DNA from: Olivibacter domesticus
GTDB lineage: Bacteria > Bacteroidota > Bacteroidia > Sphingobacteriales > Sphingobacteriaceae
NCBI RefSeq assembly: GCF_900109575.1
Contig: NZ_FOAF01000001.1
Coordinates: forward strand, 2,327,662-2,391,661
DNA length: 64,000 nucleotides
Direction of reading: 5' to 3'
The notes under the pieces are model-generated. The model did not search any database. It had not been told where the DNA came from and worked only from the letters and a program-made list of their open reading frames with translations. Of the stretch, positions 9,780-19,366 are shown piece by piece. The translations under genes and the position numbers were made by a program. How positions within the stretch are numbered: the stretch's first letter is position 1; each line of letters begins with the position of its first letter.

Positions 9780-10145
9780 ATGTACAAGATTAATCAAACG
9801 GAACTCCCTGAAATCATTGCTCAAGAGATTCCAGAAGTTAAAAATGAAATTGGCAAATTATCCTCAAAAGAGAATATTGCCGCAACCTTACAAATAGTCG
9901 TGACCTATACGCGTGAAATGTTGTCGCGACACCAGGTAGCTAAAGTTAATTATTGTATGGCACTTATGGGGTGGATTTATAATCTTGGAAACGAACCTAT
10001 ACGAGATCTCATAGAAAATCTTTTTGTACGTTCATTTAATGGCATGCGAAGCTTGTGTCGCCCAAAAGAATGGAATGAGATACAATGTAGGATACCTACT
10101 AGATTATACACCGTATATATGACGCAAAATGAAATTTATAACTAA
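9780..10145 (+). CDS. Conserved Bacteroidota protein of unknown function upstream of kdp
   Basis: I do not recognise a named function. From the ATG at 9780 it is 121 residues, soluble and mostly helical, without signal peptide or membrane helix. A second ATG in frame at 9738 would add 14 residues; I prefer 9780 because the conserved-looking part starts at M-Y-K-I-N-Q-T. Visible traits are Y-C-M-A-L-M-G-W-I-Y-N-L-G and a central N-L-F-V-R-S-F. It resembles small proteins I associate with the DUF7674 group, but this is from memory. It is co-directional with kdp and about 110 bases ahead of the first tiny membrane ORF, so a role with the potassium pump is possible but unproven. Confidence 0.6.
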   Translation: MYKINQTELPEIIAQEIPEVKNEIGKLSSKENIAATLQIVVTYTREMLSRHQVAKVNYCMALMGWIYNLGNEPIRDLIENLFVRSFNGMRSLCRPKEWNEIQCRIPTRLYTVYMTQNEIYN

Positions 10146-10255
10146 TACTCAGCCGGTAATGAGCTTTTCATATTAAAATCTCTTTTTCATCATACGACGT
10201 AACGCATGTTTTAACCATAGCAACATTCCATCTGAGGTTTAAGAAAACATATACA

Positions 10256-10399
10256 ATGAAACATTCTACACAAGAATTACGAAAATTAGTAAATGCTAGA
10301 CAGAGATACACTCCATTTACCTTACTGATTCTGTTATTTCTGTTTATCACGGTTATCGGTATTATATACCAGATCATTTGTCATCATTTAAATCAATAA
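10256..10399 (+). CDS. Small single-pass membrane protein ahead of kdpF (47 residues)
   Basis: The ATG at 10256 opens a 47-codon frame. The first 20 residues are polar and basic (M-K-H-S-T-Q-E-L-R-K start), and about residues 21-41 form one strongly hydrophobic helix, predicted to sit N-terminus in. It is the first of three consecutive tiny membrane ORFs, all before kdpA and on the same strand with gaps of 4-5 bases between them. No family is recognised. It could be an accessory subunit or a leader ORF. Confidence 0.5.
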   Translation: MKHSTQELRKLVNARQRYTPFTLLILLFLFITVIGIIYQIICHHLNQ

Positions 10400-10404
10400 A
10401 CATT

Positions 10405-10488
10405 ATGCTTACAATACTTCTAATACTAGCCGGTCTAGCCTGTTTTACTCTATTTTTTAAACTGGTAAATTATTTTGAAAAAATATAA
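10405..10488 (+). CDS. Tiny hydrophobic ORF between the 47-aa ORF and kdpF (27 residues)
   Basis: A 27-codon frame starts with ATG at 10405, five bases after the previous stop, and ends four bases before kdpF. Almost the whole peptide is one membrane helix (M-L-T-I-L-L-I-L-A-G-L start) with a K-L-V-N-Y-F-E-K-I end. In size and layout it resembles KdpF, so it may be a KdpF paralogue or an unrelated small membrane peptide. Confidence 0.45.
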   Translation: MLTILLILAGLACFTLFFKLVNYFEKI

Positions 10489-10492
10489 CAAC

Positions 10493-10570
10493 ATGACAGC
10501 TTTATTCATCATTGCCATTGCGGTGTTTCTGTACATTATTTATGTGCTACTTAAACCCGAAAAGTTCTAA
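10493..10570 (+). CDS. kdpF: Potassium-transporting ATPase KdpF subunit
   Basis: The 25-residue peptide is one membrane helix ending in Y-V-L-L-K-P-E-K-F, the signature end of KdpF. In E. coli this peptide stabilises the KdpABC complex in the membrane. The gene lies 45 bases before kdpA and four bases after the preceding tiny ORF, as expected for the first structural gene of a kdp operon. Confidence 0.85.
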   Translation: MTALFIIAIAVFLYIIYVLLKPEKF

Positions 10571-10615
10571 TAAGGGGCTAATGCCCAAAAAATTCTAATA
10601 CTTAAAAATTTAAAA

Positions 10616-12304
10616 ATGAATACAGAAATATTTGGCGTAATAGTGATGTTTCTTATAACATGCATCCTTGCAATTCCCTTTGGTAAATACATTGCCAAGG
10701 TATACACTGGTGAGAAGACATGGCTGGATTCGCTCTTCTCTCCATTTGAAAAAATTTTTTTCAAGATAAGCCGTATCAATCCAGCTAGTCAAATGAACTG
10801 GAAAGAACATATGGTTGCGTTATTAACAATTAACCTGATATGGTTTCTACTGGGTATGTTCGTGCTCATGAATCAAGGGTGGTTACCCTTAAATCCAGAT
10901 CAAAACCCCGGAATGTCCGCGCATTTGGCTTTCAATACGGTAATATCATTTGTCGTAAACTGTAACCTACAACACTATTCTGGTGAAACGGGATTGAGCT
11001 ATTTAGGGCAGCTATGGCTCATGTTCTTGCAATTCGTTAGTGCCGGAACAGGAATGGCTGCAGCCGCTGTATTATTTACAGCACTTAAAGAGCGAACTAC
11101 CACTGAGTTGGGCAATTTTTATAACTATTTCATTAAGTCATGTACGCGAATATTGTTACCTATTTCATTGCTTACCGCCATCATTTTAGTCTTCAACGGT
11201 ACGCCAATGACGTTCGATGGTAAAGATACCATGATTTCATTACAAGGTGATTCTATACAAGTATCAAGAGGTCCGGCAGCAGGGTTTATAGCGATCAAAC
11301 ATGTTGGTACAAACGGAGGAGGTTTCTTCGGTGTTAATTCAGCACATCCTTTTGAAAACCCTAACTATCTAACAAATATGACAGAGATGGTTGCGCAAAT
11401 GATTATTCCGTTAGCTATGATTTTTGCATTGGGATATTTTTTAAATCGAAAAAGACTTTCCTATATGATTTTCGGAACCATGACCGTTGGTTTTTTGGCA
11501 CTTGCTATTCCAAATATTGTGATGGAAATGCATGGTAATCCAGCCATTACGCAAATGGGCATTGATACAAGCGCCGGTGCAATGGAGGGTAAAGAAATAC
11601 GTTTTGGTGCGGCTGCATCGGGTTTCTGGAGTATCGCTACCACCGTTATTTCTACAGGCTCTGTTAATGCCATGCACGACAGTACAATGCCCTTATCGGG
11701 CATGAATGAATTATTGGCTATGATTATCAATAGTTTCTATGGAGGGGTAGGTGTCGGCATTTTAAACTTTTTCATATTCATTATACTGGCAGTATTTATA
11801 AGCGGTTTGATGGTGGGCCGTACCCCTGAATTTCTAGGTAAAAAGGTGGAAGCGAGAGAAGTGAAAATTGCTATTATCATCGCATTGATCCACCCCTTTT
11901 TAATCCTGGTAGGCACAGCTTTATCAGTTGCCCTTCCACAATATACAATGGATACATTAAACAATCCCGGCTTTCATGGCTTCAGCGAAATGCTTTATGA
12001 GTTTACCTCAGCGTCTGCTAACAACGGTAGCGGTTTTGAGGGCTTAGGAGATAATACGCTCTGGTGGAACATCAGTACGGGTTTCGTCCTTATACTTTCC
12101 AGATTTATTCCAATAATAGGGCCAGTAGCCATTGCCGGTTTATTAGCTGGCAAAAAATATATACCAGAAAGTGCCGGCACATTGAAAACAGACACTTCAA
12201 CATTTGGCTTAATGGTGTTTGCAGTAATTGTTATCATTGCTGCACTCACCTTCTTTCCTGCTTTAGCGATAGGACCAATTGCTGAATATTTTTCAATGAA
12301 ATAA
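10616..12304 (+). CDS. kdpA: Potassium-transporting ATPase subunit A (K+ channel-like)
   Basis: KdpA is the ion-selective subunit of the ATP-driven high-affinity potassium pump. The 562-residue length matches the family (557 in E. coli). Ten or so membrane helices are visible, and the selectivity-filter segment T-N-G-G-G-F-F-G is present, followed by [10 protein letters not shown] second filter-like [10 protein letters not shown] block lies near residue 465. It is followed by kdpB after 43 bases. Confidence 0.98.
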   Translation: MNTEIFGVIVMFLITCILAIPFGKYIAKVYTGEKTWLDSLFSPFEKIFFKISRINPASQMNWKEHMVALLTINLIWFLLGMFVLMNQGWLPLNPDQNPGMSAHLAFNTVISFVVNCNLQHYSGETGLSYLGQLWLMFLQFVSAGTGMAAAAVLFTALKERTTTELGNFYNYFIKSCTRILLPISLLTAIILVFNGTPMTFDGKDTMISLQGDSIQVSRGPAAGFIAIKHVGTNGGGFFGVNSAHPFENPNYLTNMTEMVAQMIIPLAMIFALGYFLNRKRLSYMIFGTMTVGFLALAIPNIVMEMHGNPAITQMGIDTSAGAMEGKEIRFGAAASGFWSIATTVISTGSVNAMHDSTMPLSGMNELLAMIINSFYGGVGVGILNFFIFIILAVFISGLMVGRTPEFLGKKVEAREVKIAIIIALIHPFLILVGTALSVALPQYTMDTLNNPGFHGFSEMLYEFTSASANNGSGFEGLGDNTLWWNISTGFVLILSRFIPIIGPVAIAGLLAGKKYIPESAGTLKTDTSTFGLMVFAVIVIIAALTFFPALAIGPIAEYFSMK

Positions 12305-12347
12305 GTTAAGGCGTAGATACACGCCAGAATATTTAACAAATAAAAAA

Positions 12348-14435
12348 ATGAAATCACATAATAAATCATTGTTTCAAAAGGATTTAGTACAAGAAGCACT
12401 CAAACAGTCCTGCGTGAAACTCAACCCTAAAATTATGTTCCGTAACCCTGTCATGTTTACGGTAGAAATAGGAACAGCAATTATGTTGGCTGTTTGTATT
12501 TGGACATTAATGGGAGAACGATCACAAGGGAGTTTAGGTTACAACATCACTGTTTTTCTAATTCTATTGCTTACCCTATTATTTGCCAATTTTGCCGAGG
12601 CCATTGCAGAAGCGAGAGGAAAAGCACAAGCCGATTCATTACGTAAGACAAGAGAAGAAACACCTGCAAAAAGACTCGGATCGAATGGTGAAATACAAGT
12701 TATAGCCTCCTCTAGTTTAAAAAAAGGCGACTTATTTTACTGTGAAGCGGGAGATATTATCCCCACCGATGGTGAAATTGTAGAAGGACTTGCTACGATC
12801 GATGAAAGTGCCATTACAGGTGAATCTGCACCAGTAATCAGGGAAGCCGGCGGCGACAAGAGCAGCGTAACTGGCGGTACAAAGGTACTTTCGGATCAAA
12901 TTAAGGTAAGTGTAACGACACAACCTGGAGAAAGTTTTTTAGATAAAATGATTGCCCTGGTGGAAGGAGCAAGCCGTCAGAAAACACCTAATGAAATTGC
13001 ATTAACGATCTTGCTTGCCGGTTTTACCTTGGTATTTATCATTGTATGTGTAACATTAAAGCCCTTTGCGGATTATGCCAACACGCCCATTACCATTGCA
13101 GCATTTATCTCCTTGTTTGTTTGCTTAATTCCTACCACTATTGGAGGGCTTTTAAGCGCCATTGGTATAGCGGGTATGGATCGAGCACTTCGCGCCAATG
13201 TGATCACAAAAAGCGGAAAGGCTGTAGAAACTGCTGGAGACATTGATGTGCTTTTGCTAGACAAAACAGGCACAATCACAATAGGGAATAGAAAAGCGAC
13301 ACATTTCCACGTGGCAAAACACGTCGAAAAAGCACATTTTCTTCGATCTGCAATGTTAAGCTCTGTTTCAGATGATACCCCCGAGGGAAAGTCGATAATA
13401 GAGCTTGCACGTAGCAACGAATATAAACATACAGCAGAAGAACTAGCGATGATTAATAGTGTCACGCATGAAACTTCAGACATAACATTCATCCGATTTA
13501 CGGCAGAGACCCGAAGCTCCGGTGTAGATCTTGCTGATGGTACCCGCATACGTAAAGGCGCTAGTGATTCAATTCGTAGACTAGTTGAAAAGAGTGGCAA
13601 TAACTTCCCACAAGAAATTATAAGTCGGGTAGAGACCATTGCGTCAGATGGGGGAACTCCGCTAGTAGTGTGTGAAGAAAGTCCTATTATGGGTAAAGGA
13701 GTGCAGGTACTCGGCGTTATTGAGCTTCAGGACATTATTAAGCCAGGCATCCAAGAACGCTTTGAAAGGTTGCGAAAAATGGGGATAAAAACCGTAATGG
13801 TTACAGGTGACAATCCGCTAACAGCTAAATTTATCGCCGAAAAGGCCGGTGTAGACGATTTTATAGCAGAAGCTAAGCCAGAAGATAAAATGAACTATAT
13901 CAAAAAAGAGCAAGCAAGTGGTAGATTGGTCGCTATGATGGGTGACGGCACAAATGATGCTCCGGCCCTGGCACAAGCGGACGTAGGCGTAGCGATGAAT
14001 AGTGGTACACAAGCGGCAAAGGAAGCTGGAAATATGGTCGATCTCGATAATGACCCCACGAAGCTAATTGAAATTGTTGAAATAGGTAAGCAATTGCTCA
14101 TGACGCGAGGAACGCTTACTACTTTTTCAATTGCTAATGATGTTGCCAAATATTTTGCTATTATTCCTGCATTGTTCATAGCAGCTATTCCGGCACTACA
14201 GGGTCTCAATGTGATGTCATTACATAGTCCAGAAAGCGCCATTCTTTCGGCTGTTATCTTTAACGCTATCATTATCCCCATATTGATACCGTTGGCTTTA
14301 AAAGGAGTAGCCTACAAACCCATTGGAGCCAGTGCTCTATTACGTAGGAATCTGTTTATCTATGGTATAGGAGGTATTATTATCCCCTTCATGGGCATAA
14401 AAGCGATCGATATAGTGGTATCATTATTTATGTAG
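12348..14435 (+). CDS. kdpB: Potassium-transporting P-type ATPase subunit B
   Basis: KdpB hydrolyses ATP to drive potassium uptake. The phosphorylation motif D-K-T-G-T starts at about D305 (D307 in E. coli). The actuator loop T-G-E-S-A-P-V is present, and the hinge motif M-V-T-G-D-N-P followed by [12 protein letters not shown] completes the P-type ATPase set. The length of 695 residues fits the family (682 in E. coli). It lies between kdpA and kdpC in the usual order. Confidence 0.98.
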   Translation: MKSHNKSLFQKDLVQEALKQSCVKLNPKIMFRNPVMFTVEIGTAIMLAVCIWTLMGERSQGSLGYNITVFLILLLTLLFANFAEAIAEARGKAQADSLRKTREETPAKRLGSNGEIQVIASSSLKKGDLFYCEAGDIIPTDGEIVEGLATIDESAITGESAPVIREAGGDKSSVTGGTKVLSDQIKVSVTTQPGESFLDKMIALVEGASRQKTPNEIALTILLAGFTLVFIIVCVTLKPFADYANTPITIAAFISLFVCLIPTTIGGLLSAIGIAGMDRALRANVITKSGKAVETAGDIDVLLLDKTGTITIGNRKATHFHVAKHVEKAHFLRSAMLSSVSDDTPEGKSIIELARSNEYKHTAEELAMINSVTHETSDITFIRFTAETRSSGVDLADGTRIRKGASDSIRRLVEKSGNNFPQEIISRVETIASDGGTPLVVCEESPIMGKGVQVLGVIELQDIIKPGIQERFERLRKMGIKTVMVTGDNPLTAKFIAEKAGVDDFIAEAKPEDKMNYIKKEQASGRLVAMMGDGTNDAPALAQADVGVAMNSGTQAAKEAGNMVDLDNDPTKLIEIVEIGKQLLMTRGTLTTFSIANDVAKYFAIIPALFIAAIPALQGLNVMSLHSPESAILSAVIFNAIIIPILIPLALKGVAYKPIGASALLRRNLFIYGIGGIIIPFMGIKAIDIVVSLFM

Positions 14436-14532
14436 GAATATCATTGTTATTTAAAAATTTGATAAGATCACGCATTGATTCCGGTCGAGCATAAACCGAC
14501 TTGATAAAAAATAATGCATTAAAATAAAAAAG

Positions 14533-15093
14533 ATGAAAAGGAATTTATTTTCAGCAATTATGTTGACAATCGTAACTCTCCTGTTTTTTTCAGGTGTATA
14601 TACATTCGTTGTTTGGGGAATAGCACAAGTGGCACCGAACAAGGGAAAAGGTGAAATAATAGAGGCCAACGGAAAAAAATATTATGCAAACATTGGACAA
14701 TTGTTTAACGACGATAAATACTTTTACTCCCGTCCATCAGCCGTAGGTTATAATGCCGCAGGCTCTGGTGGCAGTAATAAAGGGCCTTCTAATAACGAGT
14801 ACCTGGGGCAGGTAAAAGCCCGTATAGATACTTTCTTGGTGCATAATCCTGAAATAGACAAAAGCGAAATACCAATTGATTTGGTAACTGCCAGTGGTAG
14901 TGGCTTAGACCCGAATATTTCTCCAAAAGCGGCAACAGTGCAGATAAAAAGAATTGCGGCTATTAGAAAGATTCCTTCCGAAAAATTAACCAAACTAATT
15001 GCTGATCAAACTGAAAGGCCCCTATTTGGTCTTTTTGGCCCCGAAAAAATCAATGTGCTGAAACTCAATTTAGCACTAGACAATCTTAACTAG
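14533..15093 (+). CDS. kdpC: Potassium-transporting ATPase subunit C
   Basis: KdpC (186 residues) has one N-terminal membrane helix (about residues 10-32) and a periplasmic domain with the family landmarks Y-F-Y-S-R-P-S-A, G-S-G-G-S-N, S-G-S-G-L-D-P-N-I-S and a C-terminal G-L-F-G-P-E-K-I-N-V-L-K-L-N. It assists KdpB and is needed for a stable pump. It follows kdpB after 97 bases. Confidence 0.97.
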   Translation: MKRNLFSAIMLTIVTLLFFSGVYTFVVWGIAQVAPNKGKGEIIEANGKKYYANIGQLFNDDKYFYSRPSAVGYNAAGSGGSNKGPSNNEYLGQVKARIDTFLVHNPEIDKSEIPIDLVTASGSGLDPNISPKAATVQIKRIAAIRKIPSEKLTKLIADQTERPLFGLFGPEKINVLKLNLALDNLN

Positions 15094-15190
15094 CATACCC
15101 AATATAATCTTGAAACCATTTTGTGCACGCATATAATTTCTACACATAATGTTGCACACAGTGGTTTCTTCACTATTAAAATTTTATTCA

Positions 15191-16270
15191 ATGAAACGTA
15201 TCCTTTCTGCAGCACTTGTGTTGCTCAGTACCTCTTTTGGTTTTGGTCAAGATAAAAACAATAACCCATTAACCATTAGTGGTTATGCGGAAGCATATTA
15301 TCTACAAGATTTCAATCGGCCGCTCAATAATACGCGCCCCGCATTCATTTATAGCCATAATCGAACCAATGAGGTCAATATTAATTTAGCTTTTCTTAAA
15401 GCAAATTATTCTACAGATAATCTACGAGCCAATCTAGCAATCGGTGCTGGTACTTATATGAACGCCAATTATACGGCAGAACCTGGTGTATTAAAGAATA
15501 TTTATGAAGCAAATATCGGCGTCAAGCTGTCAAAACAACACGATTTATGGATAGACGCGGGGATTCTCCCTTCGCACATCGGTTTCGAAAGCGCTATAGG
15601 AAAGGATAATTGGACCCTGACACGCAGTTTACTAGCTGATAATTCCCCATATTTTGAGGCTGGGGCGAAACTAGGTTATACCAGTAAAAGTGGCAAATGG
15701 TATATGGCTGTACTCTATTTGAATGGATGGCAGCGCATTCAGCGTGTAGATGGCAATACCACCCCTTCCTTTGGGCATCAAGTAACCTTCAAGCCTGCGG
15801 ATGGAATCACCTTAAATAGTAGTTCTTTTATTGGAAGCGATAAAGCAGACAGTGCTCGACAGATGCGTTATTTCCATAATTTCTACGCACAAGTTCAATT
15901 AAATAAGCGACTTGGCCTCATTGCTGGATTTGATTTTGGTGCTGAGCAACAAGTAAAGGGTGGAGATAAGTATAATACATGGTATACGCCAGTGCTCATT
16001 ACTCGCTATGCGCTTACAGAGAAAGTTTCCCTGACTGCCAGAGGCGAGTATTATCAAGACAAAGCAGGCGTAATTATTGCGACGGGCGCTCCATCCGGTT
16101 TCAAAACTTGGGGTTATTCCGTCAATGTAGATTATCAAGTATTACCTAACTTAGTTTGGCGTACTGAACTGAGAAACCTTAATAGTAAAAATGATATTTT
16201 CCTTAAACGTAATAACTCACCTACGGGTAATAGCACAACCGCCGTTACAGCATTTGCCCTTAGCTTTTAG
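15191..16270 (+). CDS. BBP2/OmpL-type outer-membrane porin of the kdp operon
   Basis: From the ATG at 15191 the product is 359 residues with a clear signal peptide ending near G-F-G-Q, followed by a beta-barrel of alternating hydrophobic strands and a terminal phenylalanine (A-F-A-L-S-F). A frame start at 15149 would add 14 residues and spoil the signal peptide. I place it in the BBP2/OmpL-like porin family. It lies 97 bases after kdpC on the same strand, so it probably provides outer-membrane passage for potassium when the pump is induced; that link is inferred from position. Confidence 0.82.
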   Translation: MKRILSAALVLLSTSFGFGQDKNNNPLTISGYAEAYYLQDFNRPLNNTRPAFIYSHNRTNEVNINLAFLKANYSTDNLRANLAIGAGTYMNANYTAEPGVLKNIYEANIGVKLSKQHDLWIDAGILPSHIGFESAIGKDNWTLTRSLLADNSPYFEAGAKLGYTSKSGKWYMAVLYLNGWQRIQRVDGNTTPSFGHQVTFKPADGITLNSSSFIGSDKADSARQMRYFHNFYAQVQLNKRLGLIAGFDFGAEQQVKGGDKYNTWYTPVLITRYALTEKVSLTARGEYYQDKAGVIIATGAPSGFKTWGYSVNVDYQVLPNLVWRTELRNLNSKNDIFLKRNNSPTGNSTTAVTAFALSF

Positions 16271-16293
16271 TTTAACAAACATCCGTGTTTAAT

Positions 16294-16331
16294 AAAAAAG
16301 ATTCTCTTCAAAATTGAAGGGAATCTTTTTG
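16294..16331. terminator. Bidirectional terminator between the kdp operon and the M20 gene
   Basis: A long stem, AAAAAGATTCtCTTCA pairing with TGAAGgGAATCTTTTT with one mismatch, has A and T runs at its two ends, so it can stop transcription from both converging genes. Confidence 0.8.
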
Positions 16332-16351
16332 TTATGAGGTTGGCCAACGGA

Positions 16352-17470
16352 TTATTCAATCGGATTATTCAGTAGAAAAGGAAGCAATGTATCCAGTAGG
16401 GTAATATAACCCTTTATTCCTTCTCGGATTTCCCAAGTATAAACATATTCATTTGCCATATGCGATCTAGCCGAATCTCCCGGTCCCATTTTAAGAGAAG
16501 GAACATCCAACCATCCCTGATCTGAACAGGTAGGCGAAACATACGTTTTCAGTCCAATTGCCTGCCCCGCTTTTATGACAGGATGGGATGCAGGAATCGA
16601 GGAAGGTTTCATGACCCCTGGTCTTACAGATACATTGCTTGAAATATTCGATTTAATTGTTTTCAGAATTTCATCTACGGTGTAAGCAGATGTCAAGCGA
16701 ATATCAACGGTAAAACGGCAAACTGCAGGTATCACATTATGCTGAATACCAGCATCCACTTGTGTAACTGTCATTTTTATAGAGCCAAGAAATTCACACT
16801 GTTTAGGAAAACGGTATTGCTCAAACCATTGGATATCTTTCAATGCTTTATATATGGCATTGTCTCCCTCCTCTCTCGCAGCATGGCCTGCTTTACCATG
16901 AACAACACAATCCAATACCATATTGCCTTTTTCTGCAATAGCCATTTGCATTTCAGTAGGTTCACCTATCAACGCAAAAGCAATTGGGGCAAGGTGATCA
17001 AGCATTAAGAGGATACCATTCTCTCCTGAATTTTCTTCTTCCGCAGTAGTCGCCAAACATAGGTTAAAAGGCAGATCAGTTTGGTCATAATAATATAAAA
17101 AAGTTGCAATTAATGACACCAAACATCCACCAGCATCATTTGCCCCTAAACCATATAACATTTCTTGTTTTATGATAGCGTCATAGGGATCTCTCGTATA
17201 GCCTGCATTTGGTTTAACGGTATCATGATGTGAATTTAACAATATGGTAGGCTTACCTCTGCTAAAAAAACTATTATAAGCCCAGACATTATTTTTTACT
17301 CGGTTAACAGTAATAGTTCTTTTGCTTAGAAATGAATGAATAAGGTCTGCAGTTTTGCCCTCTTGTCCGCTTTCCGATGGTGTACGAATAAGCGCTTGGA
17401 GTAGTAGTAAGCTGTCTTGGTATAAGATTCCAACATCTTTGAAACGACTATTATAAGGTGCTATCTTCAT
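16352..17470 (-). CDS. M20-family deacylase, probable N-acyl-ornithine/citrulline deacylase (ArgE-like)
   Basis: This 372-residue zinc hydrolase has the M20 metal motifs: S-H-H-D-T-V near residue 80, G-L-G-A-N-D-A-G-G near 110, E-E-E-N near 145, and a dimerisation domain starting around 180. In Bacteroidota, close relatives remove the N-acyl group (often succinyl) in the arginine pathway. The gene just upstream on the same strand is an acetyltransferase of the type that normally heads Bacteroidota arginine clusters, which strengthens this reading. No other arg gene is in the window. Other M20 peptidases cannot be ruled out. Confidence 0.8.
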   Translation of the reverse strand: MKIAPYNSRFKDVGILYQDSLLLLQALIRTPSESGQEGKTADLIHSFLSKRTITVNRVKNNVWAYNSFFSRGKPTILLNSHHDTVKPNAGYTRDPYDAIIKQEMLYGLGANDAGGCLVSLIATFLYYYDQTDLPFNLCLATTAEEENSGENGILLMLDHLAPIAFALIGEPTEMQMAIAEKGNMVLDCVVHGKAGHAAREEGDNAIYKALKDIQWFEQYRFPKQCEFLGSIKMTVTQVDAGIQHNVIPAVCRFTVDIRLTSAYTVDEILKTIKSNISSNVSVRPGVMKPSSIPASHPVIKAGQAIGLKTYVSPTCSDQGWLDVPSLKMGPGDSARSHMANEYVYTWEIREGIKGYITLLDTLLPFLLNNPIE

Positions 17471-17489
17471 TATGAATCTGATTTTATTT

Positions 17490-18086
17490 CTATGCTATTC
17501 GTAGATGCTGGTTAACTAATGTCTCTTTTGCCTTATGATTCTCAATTTTATCAGGATCAAACAGCATAGCTGTACATAGACAATTGCATAAACCCTTTTG
17601 TAGAAGGATAGAATGGTTAGCACAACTTTTACAACCTTCCCAAAATTTGGGATCATGTGTAATTTCCTGGTAAGTTACAGGTTCAAATCCAAGTTTGGTA
17701 TTCATTTTCATAACTGCCATTCCCGAGGTAATGCTAAAGATTTGTGCATGTGGGTATTGCTCCCTCGCAAGTTTAAACACCCGCTCTTTTATCGCTTGGG
17801 CTACTCCCGTATGCCTGAACCGAGGCGCTACTATTAGGCCTGAGTTAGATACAAATCTTCCATTTTCCCACACGGAAATGTAAGAGAAACCTACCCATTC
17901 ACCTGATGCTGTTACAGCGATAATAGCCTTTCTTTCTTTCATATAAAGGTGTATACTTTCAGGGCTGCGTCTAGCTATGCCAATACCTCGTGCAATAGCT
18001 GATTTCTCGGTTTCTAATATAATTTCATTGATATATTCCATATCGCTCAATCTTGCTATACGGATGACAATACAATCCTCTTCCAT
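17490..18086 (-). CDS. GNAT N-acetyltransferase of the arginine-cluster type
   Basis: I use the start at 18086 (198 residues) because the GNAT fold begins at once with I-V-I-R-I-A-R; a longer frame adds 20 unlikely residues. Seen are the acetyl-CoA loop R-F-R-H-T-G-V-A, the upstream S-G-L-I-V-A-P segment, and a cysteine-rich tail with C-K-S-C, then C-N-C-L-C-T-A-M-L-F-D-P. This tail is characteristic of the acetyltransferase that in many Bacteroidota sits in front of argG. It may perform the first N-acylation of the arginine route, but I know of no direct proof. It sits 19 bases upstream of the ArgE-like gene. Confidence 0.78.
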   Translation of the reverse strand: MEEDCIVIRIARLSDMEYINEIILETEKSAIARGIGIARRSPESIHLYMKERKAIIAVTASGEWVGFSYISVWENGRFVSNSGLIVAPRFRHTGVAQAIKERVFKLAREQYPHAQIFSITSGMAVMKMNTKLGFEPVTYQEITHDPKFWEGCKSCANHSILLQKGLCNCLCTAMLFDPDKIENHKAKETLVNQHLRIA

Positions 18087-18338
18087 TATTTTCTGATTTT
18101 TTCCAAAAGAAATACAAATGCAGTGCCGCTGAAATTCTTGTAGCAAGAATCACATCCCTTCTGCTTTAAGCCCGGTTTTCCAACCAGTATAAAAGTTACG
18201 AAAATTTTAAAGTACTTCATTTTGAGAATTAGGCTTATCAAAATGAAATAAAATCTCAGAAAAGAAAATCGAGGAATCGTCATCATGAGCTGTACTCATT
18301 TCTTACCATAGGTCAATTCAGTTGGGTCATTTCCTTCC

Positions 18339-18346
18339 TAAATTTG
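18339..18346 (+). promoter_or_regulatory. Possible -7 box for the pirin gene
   Basis: TAAATTTG fits the TAnnTTTG element and lies 27 bases before the ATG at 18374. No -33 element at the usual spacing is seen. Confidence 0.35.
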
Positions 18347-18373
18347 TATCGAACAAAAGAAAAGAAATAAACT

Positions 18374-19249
18374 ATGAAATCAATAGAAAGCATCATTGCA
18401 AAACCAGCACAAGCAGGTATGGTTGGGGATGGTTTTAGAGTATTTAATTACATTCCAAAGGGCGGTATTACACAAAAACGGATAAGTCCATTTTTAATGC
18501 TTGATTTTAACGCAGCATATAATTTCCCACCTTCCACATCTGGCCATCTGAGAGGTGTAGATGTGCATCCGCATAAAGGTTTTGAAACAGTTACGATAGC
18601 ATACAAAGGTAGCGTTGCTCATTACGATAGTAGTGGTAATAGCGGTGTCATTAACCCCGGTGATGTACAATGGATGACCGCAGGTCGTGGCATCTTGCAT
18701 AAAGAGTTCCATGAGGAGAGCTATGCAAAAAAAGGAGGGCCTTTCGAAATGGTTCAACTTTGGGTCAACCTTCCAAAAAAAGACAAGTCAGTAGCTCCTC
18801 ATTATCAAGCCATAACACATAGCAATATGGGAAAGCTATTGCTTGATGACAATGCTGGGGAAGTAAATGTTATTGCTGGCGACATCAATGGTATAAACGG
18901 TCCTGCGGATACCTATACACCCATCAATTTATTCGACATAAAACTTCATGCGGGGGCAAATTTCGAGGTAAGTATTCCTCAAAATCACAATACGGCACTG
19001 TTAATAATCAATGGAAGTGTTACTGTTAATAATGATCAGGTAGCGTCAGAACATAGCTTTGTGCTCTTCAAAAATGATGGAACAACTATCCAGCTACATG
19101 CTGATCAGGAGAGCGTCGTACTACTAATGAGCGGTGAACCGATAGATGAACCGATAGTAAGTTACGGACCATTTGTCATGAATACTGAAGGAGAGATACG
19201 AGAGGCTATAAGCGATTTCAATTTGGGGAAATTCGGATATCTAGATTAA
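18374..19249 (+). CDS. Pirin family protein (bicupin)
   Basis: This 291-residue protein has the N-terminal pirin cupin with the metal ligands in D-V-H-P-H-K-G-F-E-T-V-T and G-I-L-H-K-E-F-H-E-E. The C-terminal cupin begins around residue 175 and is less conserved. Bacterial pirins bind iron or another metal, and several oxidise quercetin. A Crp-family regulator follows 117 bases later on the same strand and may be linked, but they have separate leaders. Confidence 0.92.
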   Translation: MKSIESIIAKPAQAGMVGDGFRVFNYIPKGGITQKRISPFLMLDFNAAYNFPPSTSGHLRGVDVHPHKGFETVTIAYKGSVAHYDSSGNSGVINPGDVQWMTAGRGILHKEFHEESYAKKGGPFEMVQLWVNLPKKDKSVAPHYQAITHSNMGKLLLDDNAGEVNVIAGDINGINGPADTYTPINLFDIKLHAGANFEVSIPQNHNTALLIINGSVTVNNDQVASEHSFVLFKNDGTTIQLHADQESVVLLMSGEPIDEPIVSYGPFVMNTEGEIREAISDFNLGKFGYLD

Positions 19250-19366
19250 TGTACTGACTTGATGATCAGAACATATCAGAAGGTACATTTGACATGTTTA
19301 AACCTTGATGTTGGATGAATCAAGGTTAAATACGTAAATTCGCCAGAGGAAGTATTCATTATTGAT

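Noticed and set aside
13073-13639. Long minus-strand frame (188 codons) inside kdpB
   Set aside because: It is antisense to a strongly conserved P-type ATPase and has no recognisable domain.
18086-18286. Minus-strand frame upstream of the GNAT gene
   Set aside because: AT-rich leader sequence with no domain; the GNAT start at 18086 is sufficient.
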